Program-made: the position numbers and the translations under genes | Source of the DNA: Rutidosis leptorrhynchoides | Taxonomy: Eukaryota > Streptophyta > Magnoliopsida > Asterales > Asteraceae | Length of the DNA: 64,000 nt | Assembly (NCBI RefSeq): GCF_046630445.1 | Contig: NC_092341.1 | Coordinates: 27,046,001 to 27,110,000 of the forward strand | Direction of reading: 5' to 3' | The notes under the pieces: model-generated | The model's input: only the letters and a program-made list of their open reading frames with translations | Told to the model about the DNA's origin: nothing | Database searches by the model: none | Shown here: piece after piece, positions 21,688-37,721 of the stretch | Position numbering within the stretch: the stretch's first letter is position 1 | Layout: the number at the start of each line of letters is the position of its first letter

Positions 21688-24600
21688 TGAAAGTTGGCAT
21701 CAGAGCTGGTATAATGCTGTCCATGTGTGGCGGGTTAGTTGTAAAAGAGGTTCTCACAGTGTTACCTGTGATGAAGCATTGGCTCTTACTCCTTGCGATC
21801 CCTTACGAGGGTTGGCAGTAGCCGAGAGGCAAGCCCTAAAATCAGTATCTGAGGTACACTCAGTGGTCACCAGGCGATTAGCTGGGAAGGCACTGGGTGG
21901 GACGTTGGTTGTCCCCAACTGTATGAAAGTTGGTATCAGAGCGGTGGTCTTAGCAAACCAGGTCTTGCATTAGTGTGTCTAACTGATAGTTGTTTAGATG
22001 CATTAGTGAGTCTGGACTTCGACCGTGTCTGCATGTCAAAAGTTTTGCTTATCATTTCTAGTCGGAAATCATCTGCTTATCATCCTTAGAAAATTACCTA
22101 CTTATCATTTTTAGTCTAGACACGTCTTACTGTAGTTAGTGCATCGATAGTGTATTGACAAAATTCATATCTTAACGTATCTGTTGCTATAGACTTTACC
22201 TAACAGCTTCCGTAGATTCATCCGTAACTTATGGGATTTTAGTATTATATATGCATATGTAAATTATGTATTGCAGGGTACTAATTTACATCTTATAATC
22301 TATTTTTTTTTATCGAAAATCCTTCATCTGATCGTACGAGATGAATCCCTCAACCAGTTCGAATTCCTCGGATTTCGACAGCTATTCCGATATGGAGTTT
22401 CACCTAAGCTCCGAAAGCAATGTCACCAGAATGAATCAACCAATCATCCATCCCCAATTCATCTGATGGGTTCGTAGCCTACTTAATCATTGGAGACAAG
22501 AAGAAGGTGATCCCTTCCATCCACTATATTGCCCACTTGGCAATGAACCTGAAGCACTTACCGGCGAACCTGTTCGTGATACCATTTTCTCTCTCATTTC
22601 CAGAGCATCCCGCCATGATTATATACTATCTCATATTCTAGATCTTATTCATCCACTCGTCCGAACTGACAATCATCCCGGTGTAATAGAAGAAGTCAAC
22701 GAGCTTCGCGCCCGAGTTGTAGCTTTGGAAAATATGGTGCAAAACATACCAGCTTCGGCAACATCACCGACACCAACAGTACCATCAGTAACAGCACCCG
22801 TACCATCAACAATCCATGCCTCAATATCTCATTCTGTACCTCGAGTATAATCATCGTTCTACATGATGTTCTACATCATTTATCTTCGTTCGACATGACG
22901 ATTATGTAATCTCTAATGTTTTAGAGATTATATATTCTTGTTCTAACGGTAAACCAAATGAGATTAATATCATATTAACTCATTAAATCTATATTACATC
23001 TGAAGAAAATATATATATGAAAGTATATTTTCATAAAGACTGTAATTAAAATTTCTTTCGTACAAGCTGTTAATGGTGAAAATATTTTAACGGGTAGGTA
23101 ATACCCGAGGAATATTTAGATTTCACATTATTAAGTACACTGTACATTCTTTCAAATCTAATTCAATATTCATTTACTATCCTATTTACAACCACCGATA
23201 TACGTATCCGTTCACCAAAAAATAACCATTTTCATTCAATTTCATATTTGGATTTAGATCTATCAGAATCCAACAAGTGGCATAATGAAGAAAACGTTGG
23301 ACAAAATAAAATTTGTTAGAAACAAACGAATTAACTATGAGAAAAATTTTGTTAAGAATCCACGCTAACTGTTTCCAGCTAACTGTTCCTAGCTAACTGA
23401 TTACATTTTATTTATCGCAGTTTATTTATCGTAATTTAATTATCGCAATTTTATTTATCGTCATTTAATTTCTGTTATTTACTTTACGCACTTTATTTAT
23501 TGTCATTTAATTTCTGTTATTTATTTTACGCACTTTAAATATCGGGACACGTATACAAGGTTTTGACATATCATATCGACGCATCTATATATATTATTTG
23601 GAATAACCATAGACACTCTATATGCAGTAATGCTGGAGTTAGCTATACAGGGTTGAGGTTGATTCTACAATAATATATATACTTTGAGTTGTGATCGAGT
23701 CTGAGACATGTACACGGGTCACGATACGTATTAATTAATTCGAATATTATATATTAAACTATATATGAATTATTGGACTGTCAACTGTGGACTATCAACT
23801 GTGGACTAATAACATTGGATAATTAAAATGAATTAAAATATTGATTATAACATATGAAACTAAACAATTCTTCAAGTTTGCCACTTGATTTCATCTTAAA
23901 CCTCATTTGTATCTTGACGATTACAATCTGCGTTCAATCCTTTCATGATTCTTGAAAACACCTCAATCGAGAGAATGAACCAACCGCACTTCATCTACGG
24001 AAGAAAAGATTTACGCATATAGTTATGCACTTGAAAAATTCTCGGAACCTGAGTAAACGTTTAACACGTATCTGTGTTAGCTCCTTTGGCATTGTTATTA
24101 CTGAAAATAACTTTGCAATCCCTTTTCAAAGTAGTCAATTTTGTCACAGCTTCAGCAAATCAATTTCGGCTTTTCATTTGAATAAATTATAACTTTGATA
24201 TATAAGTTTGCCCTTCGTCATCGTTACCGGGAAACCGTTTATATTCCACCATATTACCATCAGCATTTAATCATCTAAAAACACAATTCTCTTGAAATCA
24301 CCTCGGATTGATAACCGATGCTTCAGGTATAGTAGCATTAAATGCAGAGGAAACAGAAAAATTGTAGATGGTCTAAACGGTCAAAAGTTTGATAATAAAG
24401 AAGGGAGTGTTAGGAACGCTCGATAGGAAATTTGGTACTGAAAAACAGATTGAGCAAACCATAAAGGAGACCAAGGCCAAATACAAGGACCATATCATAT
24501 ATTCAAAGAATCCAAGTAATTCTAGATCCGATGAAACCTTCAACGGATATCTTGCTCCGTACTCATGTTAAAATCTTGCGAAAAATCTTTCTTCATCAAC

Positions 24601-25801
24601 CATCGAACTTAGAAATTCCAAAATATCATCATAAATATCTTTGATATTTCTGAAGATATTTTCATAAATATTCTCGTCCGAAATTAATTATCTCTTCGTG
24701 ATATCTATATTACATCATAAAGGAAACTGTTCCAGTTTCTAAATTCTGAAAAATTCAAATTTAAAATATGAATGATATTGAAGTAGTGTTGGGAACTGAA
24801 GCATGAGTTAGTATAATATAATGACACTTGATCAACGTGATTATATTACAGTAAGTCATGCTGAGTTTCTAATGAAACGTGATGATTCACAGATTATAAC
24901 GTCATCATGTACCATGTTACACGACTCTTACATTCTATCTTATCTATAAACACATCAAGAACATAATTTCTTGATAATTCTATTTTTCTCCCGAATTCTG
25001 GTAATTTGACAAGTCAGATTGTGCTATTACCGTTTCTTTTTTTTAGAACATTAATTTTGTTCATTCCGAATTTCATATCTTCAAATTCTAAACCATTATT
25101 CATTTGACTTAAAGTCGGGAAGAGAAAAACAAAAGCATGGAGCTCCGAAATATAAGGGAGAATATAAAGCCCGATAATAACACATAAATTACAAACCGTG
25201 TATATCAATGTTTATCGCAACATAAAGACACGGGAGAATTAAAAACACTATAACTCCAAGAGAGAAGTAGAAGTAAGCAGATTCTTCTGGTGGAAGTTGG
25301 AAAAGGAGAATGATTGTTGCGATAGTTAGGATAAGGACAAGGATTAGAACCGGATTAAGCATTTTCACAATCTTTTGAATGTACTAACTAAGAAAGAAAG
25401 TATAGGAATGGTGAGAATAATGAAACGGAAGAGTTTAATTTATAATGGAAATATCAAACAGAGTAATCGAAGCAGATCACCGTATTAATTATAGAGATCT
25501 TAATTTCTTTATTCGCCAAAGAATCAAATCTTTTAGATTTCAAAGATTTTCCCTAAATCCCTCGAAATCCGTAATTCGGCCGTGGCTACGTCACCAGTTA
25601 AGACGAACCTTTGATTCCTAAATTCACTCTTTGATGATAGCTTCATTCGTACCCTTCGAATAATTGACTTATTTTACCCTTATTACTCAATTGGGATAAA
25701 GCTCTAAATTCCAACTCGTATGAGTCATGAAAACATATTTATTGTTAGCAATGACCATTCCAATCAAATTTCGGGACGAAATTTCTTTAATGGGTAGGTA
25801 C
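21688..25801 (+). other. Internal region of element E
   Basis: Primer-site-like runs TGGCATCAGAGC (21,695-21,706) and TGGTATCAGAGC (21,931-21,942, a perfect initiator-tRNA-Met type site). One broken reading frame (22,341-22,850). A PPT-like run with a hairpin (AACGGGTAGGTAATACCCG) near 23,090, short repeats of TTTATTTATCGCA type at 23,401-23,535, a block shared with F (23,551-23,820) and the terminal polypurine tract GGGTAGGTAC just before 25,802. No protease, polymerase or integrase motif was found in any frame. Confidence 0.7.
22341..22850 (+). pseudogene. Short protein gene of element E with one in-frame stop
   Basis: An ATG at 22,341 opens a 169-codon frame to TAA 22,848-22,850, broken only by TGA at 22,464-22,466 after 41 codons. 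The first part is Ser/Asn-rich (MNPSTSSNSSDFDSYSDMEF). The second contains HDYILSHILDLIHPLVR, then a short coiled coil ELRARVVALENMV and a Thr/Pro/Ser-rich tail. I do not recognise a family; the position just after the primer site would suit a remnant of the gag N-terminus. The same TGA is present in the second copy (30,608-30,842), so it is older than the duplication. Whether the frame is translated is unknown. Confidence 0.55.
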
Positions 25802-26430
25802 TGTGATGACCCAGAAATTTTTGACCAAATTTAAACTTAATCCTTATATGTTTCCAACACGATAAACAAAGTCTGTTATATGGAGTCTCAAAACTGTTGA
25901 ACTGTTTCATTATATTCAATTGACCTTCGACTGCTCTCGACGATTCACGAACAATTTATTTATAAATAAATATGTAAGTATATATATATACATATATATA
26001 AATGTAAGTATATATGATAATTAAAAATATATATAATATAGAATTTAAACATTTGAAGTAAAAAGGTAAGATAAGTTATAAAATAATTATGTTGTAATTT
26101 AAAATAAGTTATATATAAGAATATAAGATTTCTATGTATAATTAAAATATTGTATTATATATAAAATGTTTAAATAATAAATATTCAATAAAAGTCATTA
26201 TATATGATTACTAAATATTACCTAAGTAATAATATATATCAAAACAAATTAAAATGTAGATGTTATAATAATATTATTACCTTCATTTTTATAAATATCC
26301 ATATTAATGATTCTATGTTATAAATATGAAGGTTGATGTATATAAATTATTATATTATCATTACTACCAGAATTATAGTTAATAAAATTAATGTTGTCAT
26401 AATTAGTAGTATTATTAGTATTATGAATGA

Positions 26431-26493
<63 letters not shown>

Positions 26494-26725
26494 CAATTTT
26501 ATTATTAATATCATTATTATTATCTAATAATATTATAATTATTATTAAGTAATTATTAGCGTTATTGTTAATAATCAGTGGAATATAATACATCTTATTA
26601 TTATTAACATTAATAATAGAATTACCACCATTTTTTTTAGTTTCATTAATATTATTAAAATTAACATTTAATATTAATGTTTGTATATAAATAATAGTAT
26701 TTCCTTTATGTATTTAACATACACG

Positions 26726-26774
<49 letters not shown>

Positions 26775-26796
26775 GATATATATAATTATACAAATA

Positions 26797-26884
<88 letters not shown>

Positions 26885-26977
26885 GATATACATAAATACA
26901 TGTACCAATACAAAATACAGTTATATATACATATATACAAATACGTATACAGATAAATATATATATGTAAATACGCC

Positions 26978-27032
<55 letters not shown>

Positions 27033-28063
27033 TGATTATACACATATAAGTACAGATATAATACGTAATTCAGTTTCAAAACATTATCAATATGTGAAAT
27101 TGTCTTTTTAATTGATAACAGGTCGATATCAAAATCACTGAATCAATTTAAATCCCAATTTCTGTTAGCTATCGCTATCAATTTTCTTCCTTTTCTCTGT
27201 ATTTTGTTTTCTCTGTCTGTTGAGGAATAACTTGTCGACTAAACATATTGCTACGTTACAAAATCGAACAATTATTGTTATTGCAATATTCAAACATTTA
27301 CATTATATAATTCATTGCTGTTTTTTGAAATTAAAAGAAGAGAAATAAAAGAAAAGGAGCTGTAACCGTCTTCATCTCTATTCTTAAACTCAATATTACA
27401 ACAGCCCATTTTCAAACGAATTAACAAAATCTTGAAATGCAGAAATGTTAATAACCTTAAACTCAAACTATCTGCACAAAATCACGTTCCAATTCCATTT
27501 ATTGATTCCAAATTTTGAAGTCAAACTTTAAAATCAAAAAGTCAACCCTTGTGTTCTTCGTGAAATTGAAGCTCGTTCCTATGTTTCTGTTTCAATTAAG
27601 GATGGAGAAAGACTGTAGAAGTCATTTAAAACTTATCTCATGTTGTAAGTACAAGCTAAAACAATTTAGAATTTAAAATCAAAACTTGAGTTTATTTTTT
27701 ATTTTTATTTTTTTTGCGAAACAGCTACTGCTGCTGTTGGTTCCTTATTTTTTTTTCTTCTTGATTCAATTCATCAAATGGATATATCCGTTACTATTTA
27801 ATTATCCAATCCAGTAGATAAGTCACTAGTATGATTATTTTGACCAATGGTCGATTAGCTTCATGAAGAAGGTGAATCAGGATGAAACGGAACGAGATAT
27901 TTATGTGTGGTTTGCTATTAAATTAGAAAAACTGATTTGGATGGATGGTCGAGAGTGTTGGTCGGGTTAGCAATAGGTCTTGGGTTCGAGTTCGGAATGA
28001 GACATTATTTTTTTGGGCCAATTCCTTTAAAGGTAGTCTCAATACTTACATTATTATTAATAA

Positions 28064-28156
<93 letters not shown>

Positions 28157-29957
28157 CGTTATTATTATTATTGTTAGTATTAATTATTGCTAATATTACT
28201 AAGTATCATAATTATTATTAGTATTGTAATTATTATTATTATTATACTAATTATAAGTATTATAACTATTAATACTATTATTATTACTAATAATGGAATT
28301 AACTAGCAAATATTGTTTTTATCATGATTATAACCACAATTATACTTATTAATATTATGGTTAAGTTAATTATTTGTATTACTAAAATAAAGTAATTACA
28401 TATTATTATCATTTAAATAAGTATTATTATCATAACTATAATTATTATTATCACCATAAATATTACTATTTAGGTTGGTATTATTATTACCACTAATATT
28501 ATTATAATTATTATTATTATAAGTTTCATTAAAATTAGTACTTGAATCATATTATAATTAATAGTATTAATATTATTATTACCACTTGTATTATAATTAT
28601 TATTAGCATTATAATCATCATTATAAGTACCGTAGTCATTATTAGGATTATTATCGTTATAAGTATTATTATTTATGTTATCATGAGTATTACTATGTAG
28701 TTACTAAGATCATTATCATAATTAGCATTAACAATAAAAAAATTTAATATTTTTACATTTACTATCATTAATATCATTATTATTATTATTAATTATTAAT
28801 AGAATTATTAACATTATTATTTATTTAATAATATTAAGTATTATAAACATTTTTACCACTATCAACATTATTTTAGTATTATTATAACTATTATTATTAA
28901 TACACAAATGATATATTTTAAATACATATAACATAACAAAAATTAATATTTTTATATACAAAATGAATATATGAAACAAATATATACTATTAATACAAAA
29001 AGGATATAACTAAGAAATTTATATATATTTGTTCGATTTCAATTATGTATATTAATAAATATACAAATGATATAGGTTCGTGAATCCGAGGCCAACCCTG
29101 CATTGTTCAGTATCGTCGTATGCATATTTTTACTACAAAATATCGTATTGTGAGTTTCATTTGCTCCCTTTTTAAATGCTTTTGCAATATATATTTTTGG
29201 GACTGAGAATACATGCGCTTTTATAAATGTTTTACGAAATAGAAATAAGTAATCGAAACTACATTATATGGTTGAATGGATCGAAGCCGAATATGCCCCT
29301 TTTAGCTTGGTAGCCTAAGAATTAGGGAACAGACCCCCTAATTGACGCGAATCCTATAGATAGATCTATCGGGCCCAACAAGCCCCATTCTGGAATTTGG
29401 AATGCTTTAGTACTTCAATTTTATCATGTTCGATGGGTGTCCCGGAATGATGGGGATATTCTATATGCATCTTGTTAATGTCGATTACCAGGTGTTCAAT
29501 CCATATGAATGATATTTTTGTCCCTATGCATGGGTCGTATATTTATGAGAACTGAAAAATGAAAATCTTGTGGTCGATTAAAATGATGGAAATGAATGTT
29601 TATGATAAACTAATGAACTCACCAACCTTTTGGTTGACACTTGAAAGCATGTTTATTCTCAGGTATGAAAGAAATCTTCCGCTGTGCATTTGCTCATATT
29701 AGAGATATTACTTGGAGTCATTCATGACATATTTCAAAAGACGTTGCATTCGAGTCGTCGAGTTCATCAAGATTATTACTAAGTCAATTATAGTTGGATA
29801 TATTACGAATTGGTATGCATGCCGTCAACTGTCGATGAAATGAAAGTTTGTCTCTTAAAAATGAATGCAATGTTTGTTAAATGTATCATATAGAGGTCAA
29901 GTACCTCGCGATGTAACCAAATGTAATGTATTCTTCCAGATGGATTGGAACGGGTCA
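25802..29957 (+). repeat. Second LTR of element E
   Basis: 4,156 bp, uninterrupted, and the reference for the empty F site. It carries (ATT)n at 26,432-26,492 and 28,068-28,156, and (TA)n at 26,727-26,771, 26,802-26,880 and 26,983-27,030. The first (TA)n tract of the sister LTR (115 bp) is only about 20 bp here (25,979-26,000). Outside simple repeats the two copies differ at a low percentage of sites by eye. Confidence 0.78.
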
Positions 29958-30842
29958 TGAAAGTTGGCATCAGAGCTGGTATAACGCCGTCCATGTGTGG
30001 CAGGTTAGTCGTAAAGGAGGTTCTCACAGTGTTACCTGTGACGAAGCATTGACTCTTACTCATTGCGATCCCTTACGAGGGTTGGCAGTAGCCGAGAGGC
30101 AGGCCCTAAAATCAGTGTCTGAGGTATACTCAGTGGTCACCAGGCTGTTAGCTGGGAAGGCACTGAGTGGGACGGTAGTTGTCCCCAACTGTATGAAAGT
30201 TGGTATCAGAGTGGTGGTCTTAGCGAACCAGGTCTTGCATTAGTGTGTCTAACTGATAGTTGTTTAGATGCATTAGTGAGTCTGGACTTCGACCGTGTCT
30301 GCATGTCAAAAGTTTTGCTTATCATTTCTAGTCAGAAATCATCTGCTTATCATCCTTAGAAAATTACCTACTTATCATTTTTAGTCTTGACACGTCTTAC
30401 TGTAGTTAGTGCATTGATAGTGTATAGACAAAATTCATATCTTAGCGTATCTGTTACTATAGACTTTACCTAACAGCTTCCGTAGATTCATCCGTAACTT
30501 ATGGGATTTTAGTATTATATATGCATATGTAAATTATGTATTGTAGGGTACTAATTTACATCCTATAATCTATTTCTTATCGAAAATCCTTCATCTGATC
30601 GTACGAGATGAATCCCTCAACCAGTTCGAATTCCTCGGATTCCGACAGCTATTCAGATATGGAGTTTCACCTAAGCTCCGAAAGCAGTGTCACCAGAATG
30701 AATCAACCAATCATCCATCCCCAATTCATCTGATGGGTTCGTAGCCTACTTAATCATTAGAGACAAGAAGAAGATGATCCCTTCCATCCACCATATTGCC
30801 CACTTGGCAATGAACCTGAAGCACTTACCGGCGAACCTGTTC
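29958..30842 (+). mobile_element. Truncated second internal region of element E
   Basis: Repeats 21,688-22,572 almost base for base: both primer-site-like runs (TGGCATCAGAGC again and TGGTATCAGAGT, one change) and the start of the short frame (ATG 30,608, same early TGA). Identity stops abruptly at GAACCTGTTC (30,842), after which LINE sequence follows. This is the signature of a tandem element whose distal part and outer LTR were deleted. Confidence 0.75.
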
Positions 30843-30927
30843 ACTCAATTCTTTTCAGTCTGAGGAAGTACGTGAATATGGGAAACGAATTGGTCTCAAA
30901 TGGAAGGTAAAACCTTCCAATCTGTAA
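30843..30927 (+). pseudogene. C-terminal end of LINE ORF1 after element E
   Basis: From 30,844 the frame reads EEVREYGKRIGLKWK and ends at TAA 30,925-30,927. This style of C-terminus just before ORF2 is usual in plant L1 ORF1. It marks where LINE sequence resumes after E and shows that little LINE sequence was lost at the junction. Confidence 0.6.
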
Positions 30928-30961
30928 GTACCTTTCACCTTCTCGTTTGCTAACATTGTCA

Positions 30962-31254
30962 ATGAAGGTCATTTCACTCAACATTAGGGGATTTAGGATC
31001 GCGAAAGGTAAAAGCAAAGTCGGGTGGGTAAAAGGTTTAATCTTCAAGGAAAAACTTTATTTTTTAGCTTTACAGGAAACAAAATTGAATTGTGTAAATG
31101 ATCGGTGGGTTAAAGCACTCTGGGTTTCTACGGATTGCAATTTTATTCAAAAGGAAAAGGTTGGCATGTCAGGGGGTCAATTGTTGATCTGGGATACAAA
31201 TAAATTCGATGCTACTGAGGTTATTTCATTTGATTCGGTGATAGGGCTTACTGG
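30962..31254 (+). pseudogene. LINE ORF2, N-terminal part of the endonuclease
   Basis: MKVISLNIRGFR is the start of the apurinic/apyrimidinic-type endonuclease of L1 LINEs (catalytic Asn in SLNIRG). FLALQETK brings the catalytic Glu about 40 residues on, and GGQLLIWDTNKF matches the next conserved block. An in-frame ATG at 30,947 would add five residues. The frame is open until element B cuts it at 31,255 after ~98 residues. The protein would nick target DNA for reverse transcription. No damage is seen in this part. Confidence 0.8.
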
Positions 31255-33424
31255 TGTAGCGACCCGATAAAATTGTCATTGACGGCGCCGTCTACTTAGG
31301 TCTCGTTACGTGGTCATAAGTCTTTAAAATGACGTTTGACCAAAAAATATGTCGCATTCATTTCAAATGTAAAGATGTTTCAAGTTTACAAAAGTAGTTC
31401 AACGACTAGTTACATTACAACTTTTAACGTACAAATGAAACCTATGCGACACAATTTAAAAGTAAGTCAAAAGATGCTCCATGTATGCATGTATACTCGA
31501 CATCCAAGCAAGTATCAAAAATAGTGAGCGGAAGCATGTATCACATAGCGTTCAAGGACCTGAGAAAACATATAGAAAACTGTCAACGAAAACGTTGGTG
31601 AAATCATAGGTGTAGTAATAAATGTTGCTTTTGAACCACAAGATTTAATATAGTTGATTTTCCAAATCGTTTGCATTCCAAAATTTTTGTGGGGCACCCA
31701 ATTATCAAGACTTTACTGGTACCCTGTTACGTAGTGTTAGAACATACACTAAAATCGAAAATACATTTCATCCGCCGACGGTAGCGAACCGTCCGAATGA
31801 GGGCACGTCTAGCCCGCATGGATCCATACAACATAAGTTCACGCTCACACTCGCAAGTGTAACTAATGATAATTGAATTGAGGATTTTCGTTCAAACTCT
31901 CACGTGGAATGTTTGTTTCGTACTTGTGTTCAAAGTATAAATGTAAGTAGCATAAATGTATATGTTTCTCATCCCATGTTTTAAAAGAATAAAAGTTGTT
32001 GAGAAGGTGGGACTATGATCTCACCTTGAGTGCACGGTTTAAAAGGTACTTCACAAAGTAACATGTGCAAAGAACAATGTTAGTCTTGACCTAAACAAAT
32101 AGATTGTATCAATAACGGTAATCACGGTCGGTCAAAGTCATTCAATTAGTTCTATGGCTCATTACGACTCGATTATATATGACATGTGAATCACGTTGTC
32201 AAGTTTCATGCAAGATATAAGTATAAAAGTATGTTAGAGCGATTGCATAAGTGTTTGGTTAAGTTTGAATAAAAGTCAACTTTGGTCAAGTCAAAGTCAA
32301 CGAAAAAGTCAACACGTTCGGGTCAGGTCCCGAACTATTTTTCTGAGGTTTTTAATCATATATAAGCATGTTGGCCAAGTTTCATGTTAATCGGAGGTGC
32401 GTAGCATAGTTAGAATTAAACGAAAAAGTGAAATTTTGGACAGCCGGGTTTGGAGCGCCGCTCAAGGTATTGGAGCGCCGCTCCATGTATCTGTTCAGCA
32501 ATCTGGGCAGTTTGAACACTTAATGCACGAATCCAACTTCAAACAACCATAACTAATGAACCGTAAACATTCAAAACACGTATCTTATATCGTTGGAAAG
32601 GTAATTTAACGAGGAATATAATTAAACACTTTTCATCACACAAAAATATCATTTACAATAACCGAATTCTCGTCAAGTGATCATTAAAGGTTCATTATCA
32701 AGGTTTCAAGTTCACAAAATGCATAAGATGATTCGGGAAATTAATACACACATATAATACGCCGTTTCGTTGGTAATTACGCATACATTACTACTAAACA
32801 CTTACAAACAACAATGCAAGGCTTTTAATGCATCAAAGATCACATTTAAGGCCACCAAACCCTAACTAACAATCATAAAATCCTTAATCATATTAATGAG
32901 GCTTTTCCAAGTCAACTTACATACCAAATTGAAGCTAGTGATGCTAGTAACACATTTAATACATGCGCTTTTAAGATCTAACAACATATGATCAATCAAA
33001 ACTCAAGATCAAACACACCCATTTCAAGTTTAAGCTAGTTGTATCAAAATGACAAGAACAAGCATACAAATCATATATTCATATTAGACTTGAGCCATAG
33101 ACACTAATTAACACTTTTATAAGTTAAAACATCAAGAATAAAGAATCTAGTGATTTTAGAAAGTTACCCAAACTAGATGAAATCGGTATGGAATTGAAGA
33201 GGAAGATGCAAGGATTCCAAATATGTAATTTGTTTTGATGTTTGATTGCTATATTGAAAATAGATGATGAATCTTTGATTTGGAGGTTTGAGAGAAAAGT
33301 TGGAAGTAGTAAGGAAAAAGAGGATGAAATGAATGGAGGAGATGGTGTTGACCATTTGACCTAGTCACAAGTTTAGCCTCTTGGCAAGTTTAGTCCCTCA
33401 AGTTTGAAGTGAGTGCGTGAATTA
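31255..33424 (-). repeat. 3' LTR of element B, larger part
   Basis: Begins TGTAGCGACCCG on + (the LTR end in element sense). It contains a GC-rich doublet, two perfect copies of TGGAGCGCCGCTC (32,451-32,463 and 32,471-32,483), and is cut at 33,424 by element A. It provides the empty sites for C (ACTGGTACCCTG at ~31,716) and D (~32,632). Confidence 0.85.
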
Positions 33425-35307
33425 TGATGTCGTAGGGGGTGTATACAAAATAGTATTATTTTTAGTGCGAAATACTATTAAATATGCTACAATTTTACAC
33501 AAGTTATTTATTTATTTATCGAGTGGATATACTTAAACCTTGCTACAACACTATAGGCAGTGTACCTAATCGTAGAGTAGTGTAGTTTTTAGTAAGTCCG
33601 GTTCGTTCCACAGGGAGCTGGTGATACTTACTATATTTTTAACAACTATATTTATACAAAATATATATAATTATATAAGTAGTAATATTATTATAAAAGG
33701 GGGGTTTTACCGTTTAATGACCGGTTTGTCGATTCTATATTTTAAGCGCAAAGATAAATGACGATAATTAAAGTGCGTAAAATAATGACAATAAATAACA
33801 TGACAGTAAATAAAATTGCGAGTAATAAAATGACAGTAAATAAAGATACGATGATAAATACAATAAAAGAATTATGCTTATTTAAACTTCCGTAATCATG
33901 ATGTTTGACGTGTTGATTTTAATTTATTACCATGGGTTAATTGTCCTTTGTCCTGGTTTATTTGATACGTCTATCTGGTTTTTGTCCATAATAGTCCATC
34001 GGTCATAAATATAAAGTGCGAGTATCCTCGTCAAATTACCCTTATACCCGAAGTCAAATATTCCAACTAATTGGGGACTTAAACTGTAACAAGATTTTAA
34101 TACTTTGTTTAATAATTACACCAGGATGTCGACTGAGTGTAACCCAAGGTTTTAATATTTTGTTATCAATTATACCAAGTGTCCTTGTACATAATTTCAC
34201 CCCTGTTTTAATTATTCTAGTGGCTATTAATCCATTCCCGTGTCCGGTTAAATGAACGATTATTCGTACATATAAATACCCCGCCCATCGTGTCCGATTG
34301 AGTGTATATGGTAATTTATAGGGACGCCCAATTGTAAATCTTTATATTAACATTAACAAACTATCATTTAGTTAAACAAATATAAAGCCCATTAATAGCC
34401 CATAGTCTAATTTCCACAAGTGTCGTTCTTTTGTCCAAACCCCAATTATGGTACAAAGCCCAATTACCCAATTTTAGTAATTAGCCCAACATCATGATTA
34501 CTTCGTTTTAAATAAGCATAATAATAACTTAGCTACGAGACATTAATGTAAAAAGGTTGAACATAACTTACAATGATTAAAAATAGCGTAGCGTTACACG
34601 GACAGAATTTCGACTTACACACTCAAACGATTTCTATCATAAATCTTATTATTATCATAATTTAAAATTAAAATTAAGATTATTGTTATATCTTATTAAG
34701 TTAACATTATGATAGAGATATAGAATATAGATATTGATAATTGATATTGATAATAGATAGATGATCGATATATAGATAGAAAATATGATCGAAAATAGGT
34801 ATCCTTCAATTACGTTTACATAGCCTTTTATAGGCGAATTTATAAATTGAATTTTCACTTATGACCCCTGAACTATGCTCAATTAACAACTTTTTATTAT
34901 TTAATATTATTCTTATTATGAATTATTTAAATATTATATTTTATTCTTGTGCATAGTTGACTCATAATTTTTACACCGTTGCGTCGAGCGTTGAGAGTTG
35001 GTTCATGTCCCGGTTCCGAATTTTCGAACGTCCTTGCGTACTATTTTATATCGTGTACTTTGCATTTTGTAACTTGTACTCTTGTCATTTTTAGACGTTC
35101 CTCATCAATAATTTGAACCTTTTTGATTGTATCTTGTACTTTTTAGCATTTTGGACCTTTTTGTCTTCAAATCTTCGTTTTCGCCTTTTGTCTTAGCACT
35201 TATTAAATATAAACGAATATTACTTGAAAATGGAACAATTGCAACTAAAAACTTGTCATTCTTGGGGGATAATGCTATGAAATATATGTTCCTTTTTAGC
35301 CTTATCA
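33425..35307 (-). repeat. 3' LTR of element A
   Basis: 1,883 bp; TGATGTCGTAGG...CCTTATCA on +, that is TGATAAGG...CATCA in element sense. It is nearly identical to the copy at 41,269-43,146. The differences seen include G/A at ~33,469, T/G at ~33,854, C/A at ~34,487, A/G at ~35,018 and ~35,064, and A/C at ~35,194. Confidence 0.9.

Positions 35308-37721
<2,414 letters not shown>

Noticed and set aside
23401-23535. CRISPR-like spaced repeats
   Set aside because: Short imperfect TTTATTTATCGCA words without unique spacers, in a plant retroelement.
30943-30947. TCGTT as the right target duplication of element E
   Set aside because: It matches the left flank, but 100 bp of LINE ORF1 coding sequence separate it from the end of E, so the match is probably chance.
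34016-34255. 79-codon frame repeated at 41,855-42,094
   Set aside because: Identical because it lies in the two LTRs of element A; no evidence of coding.
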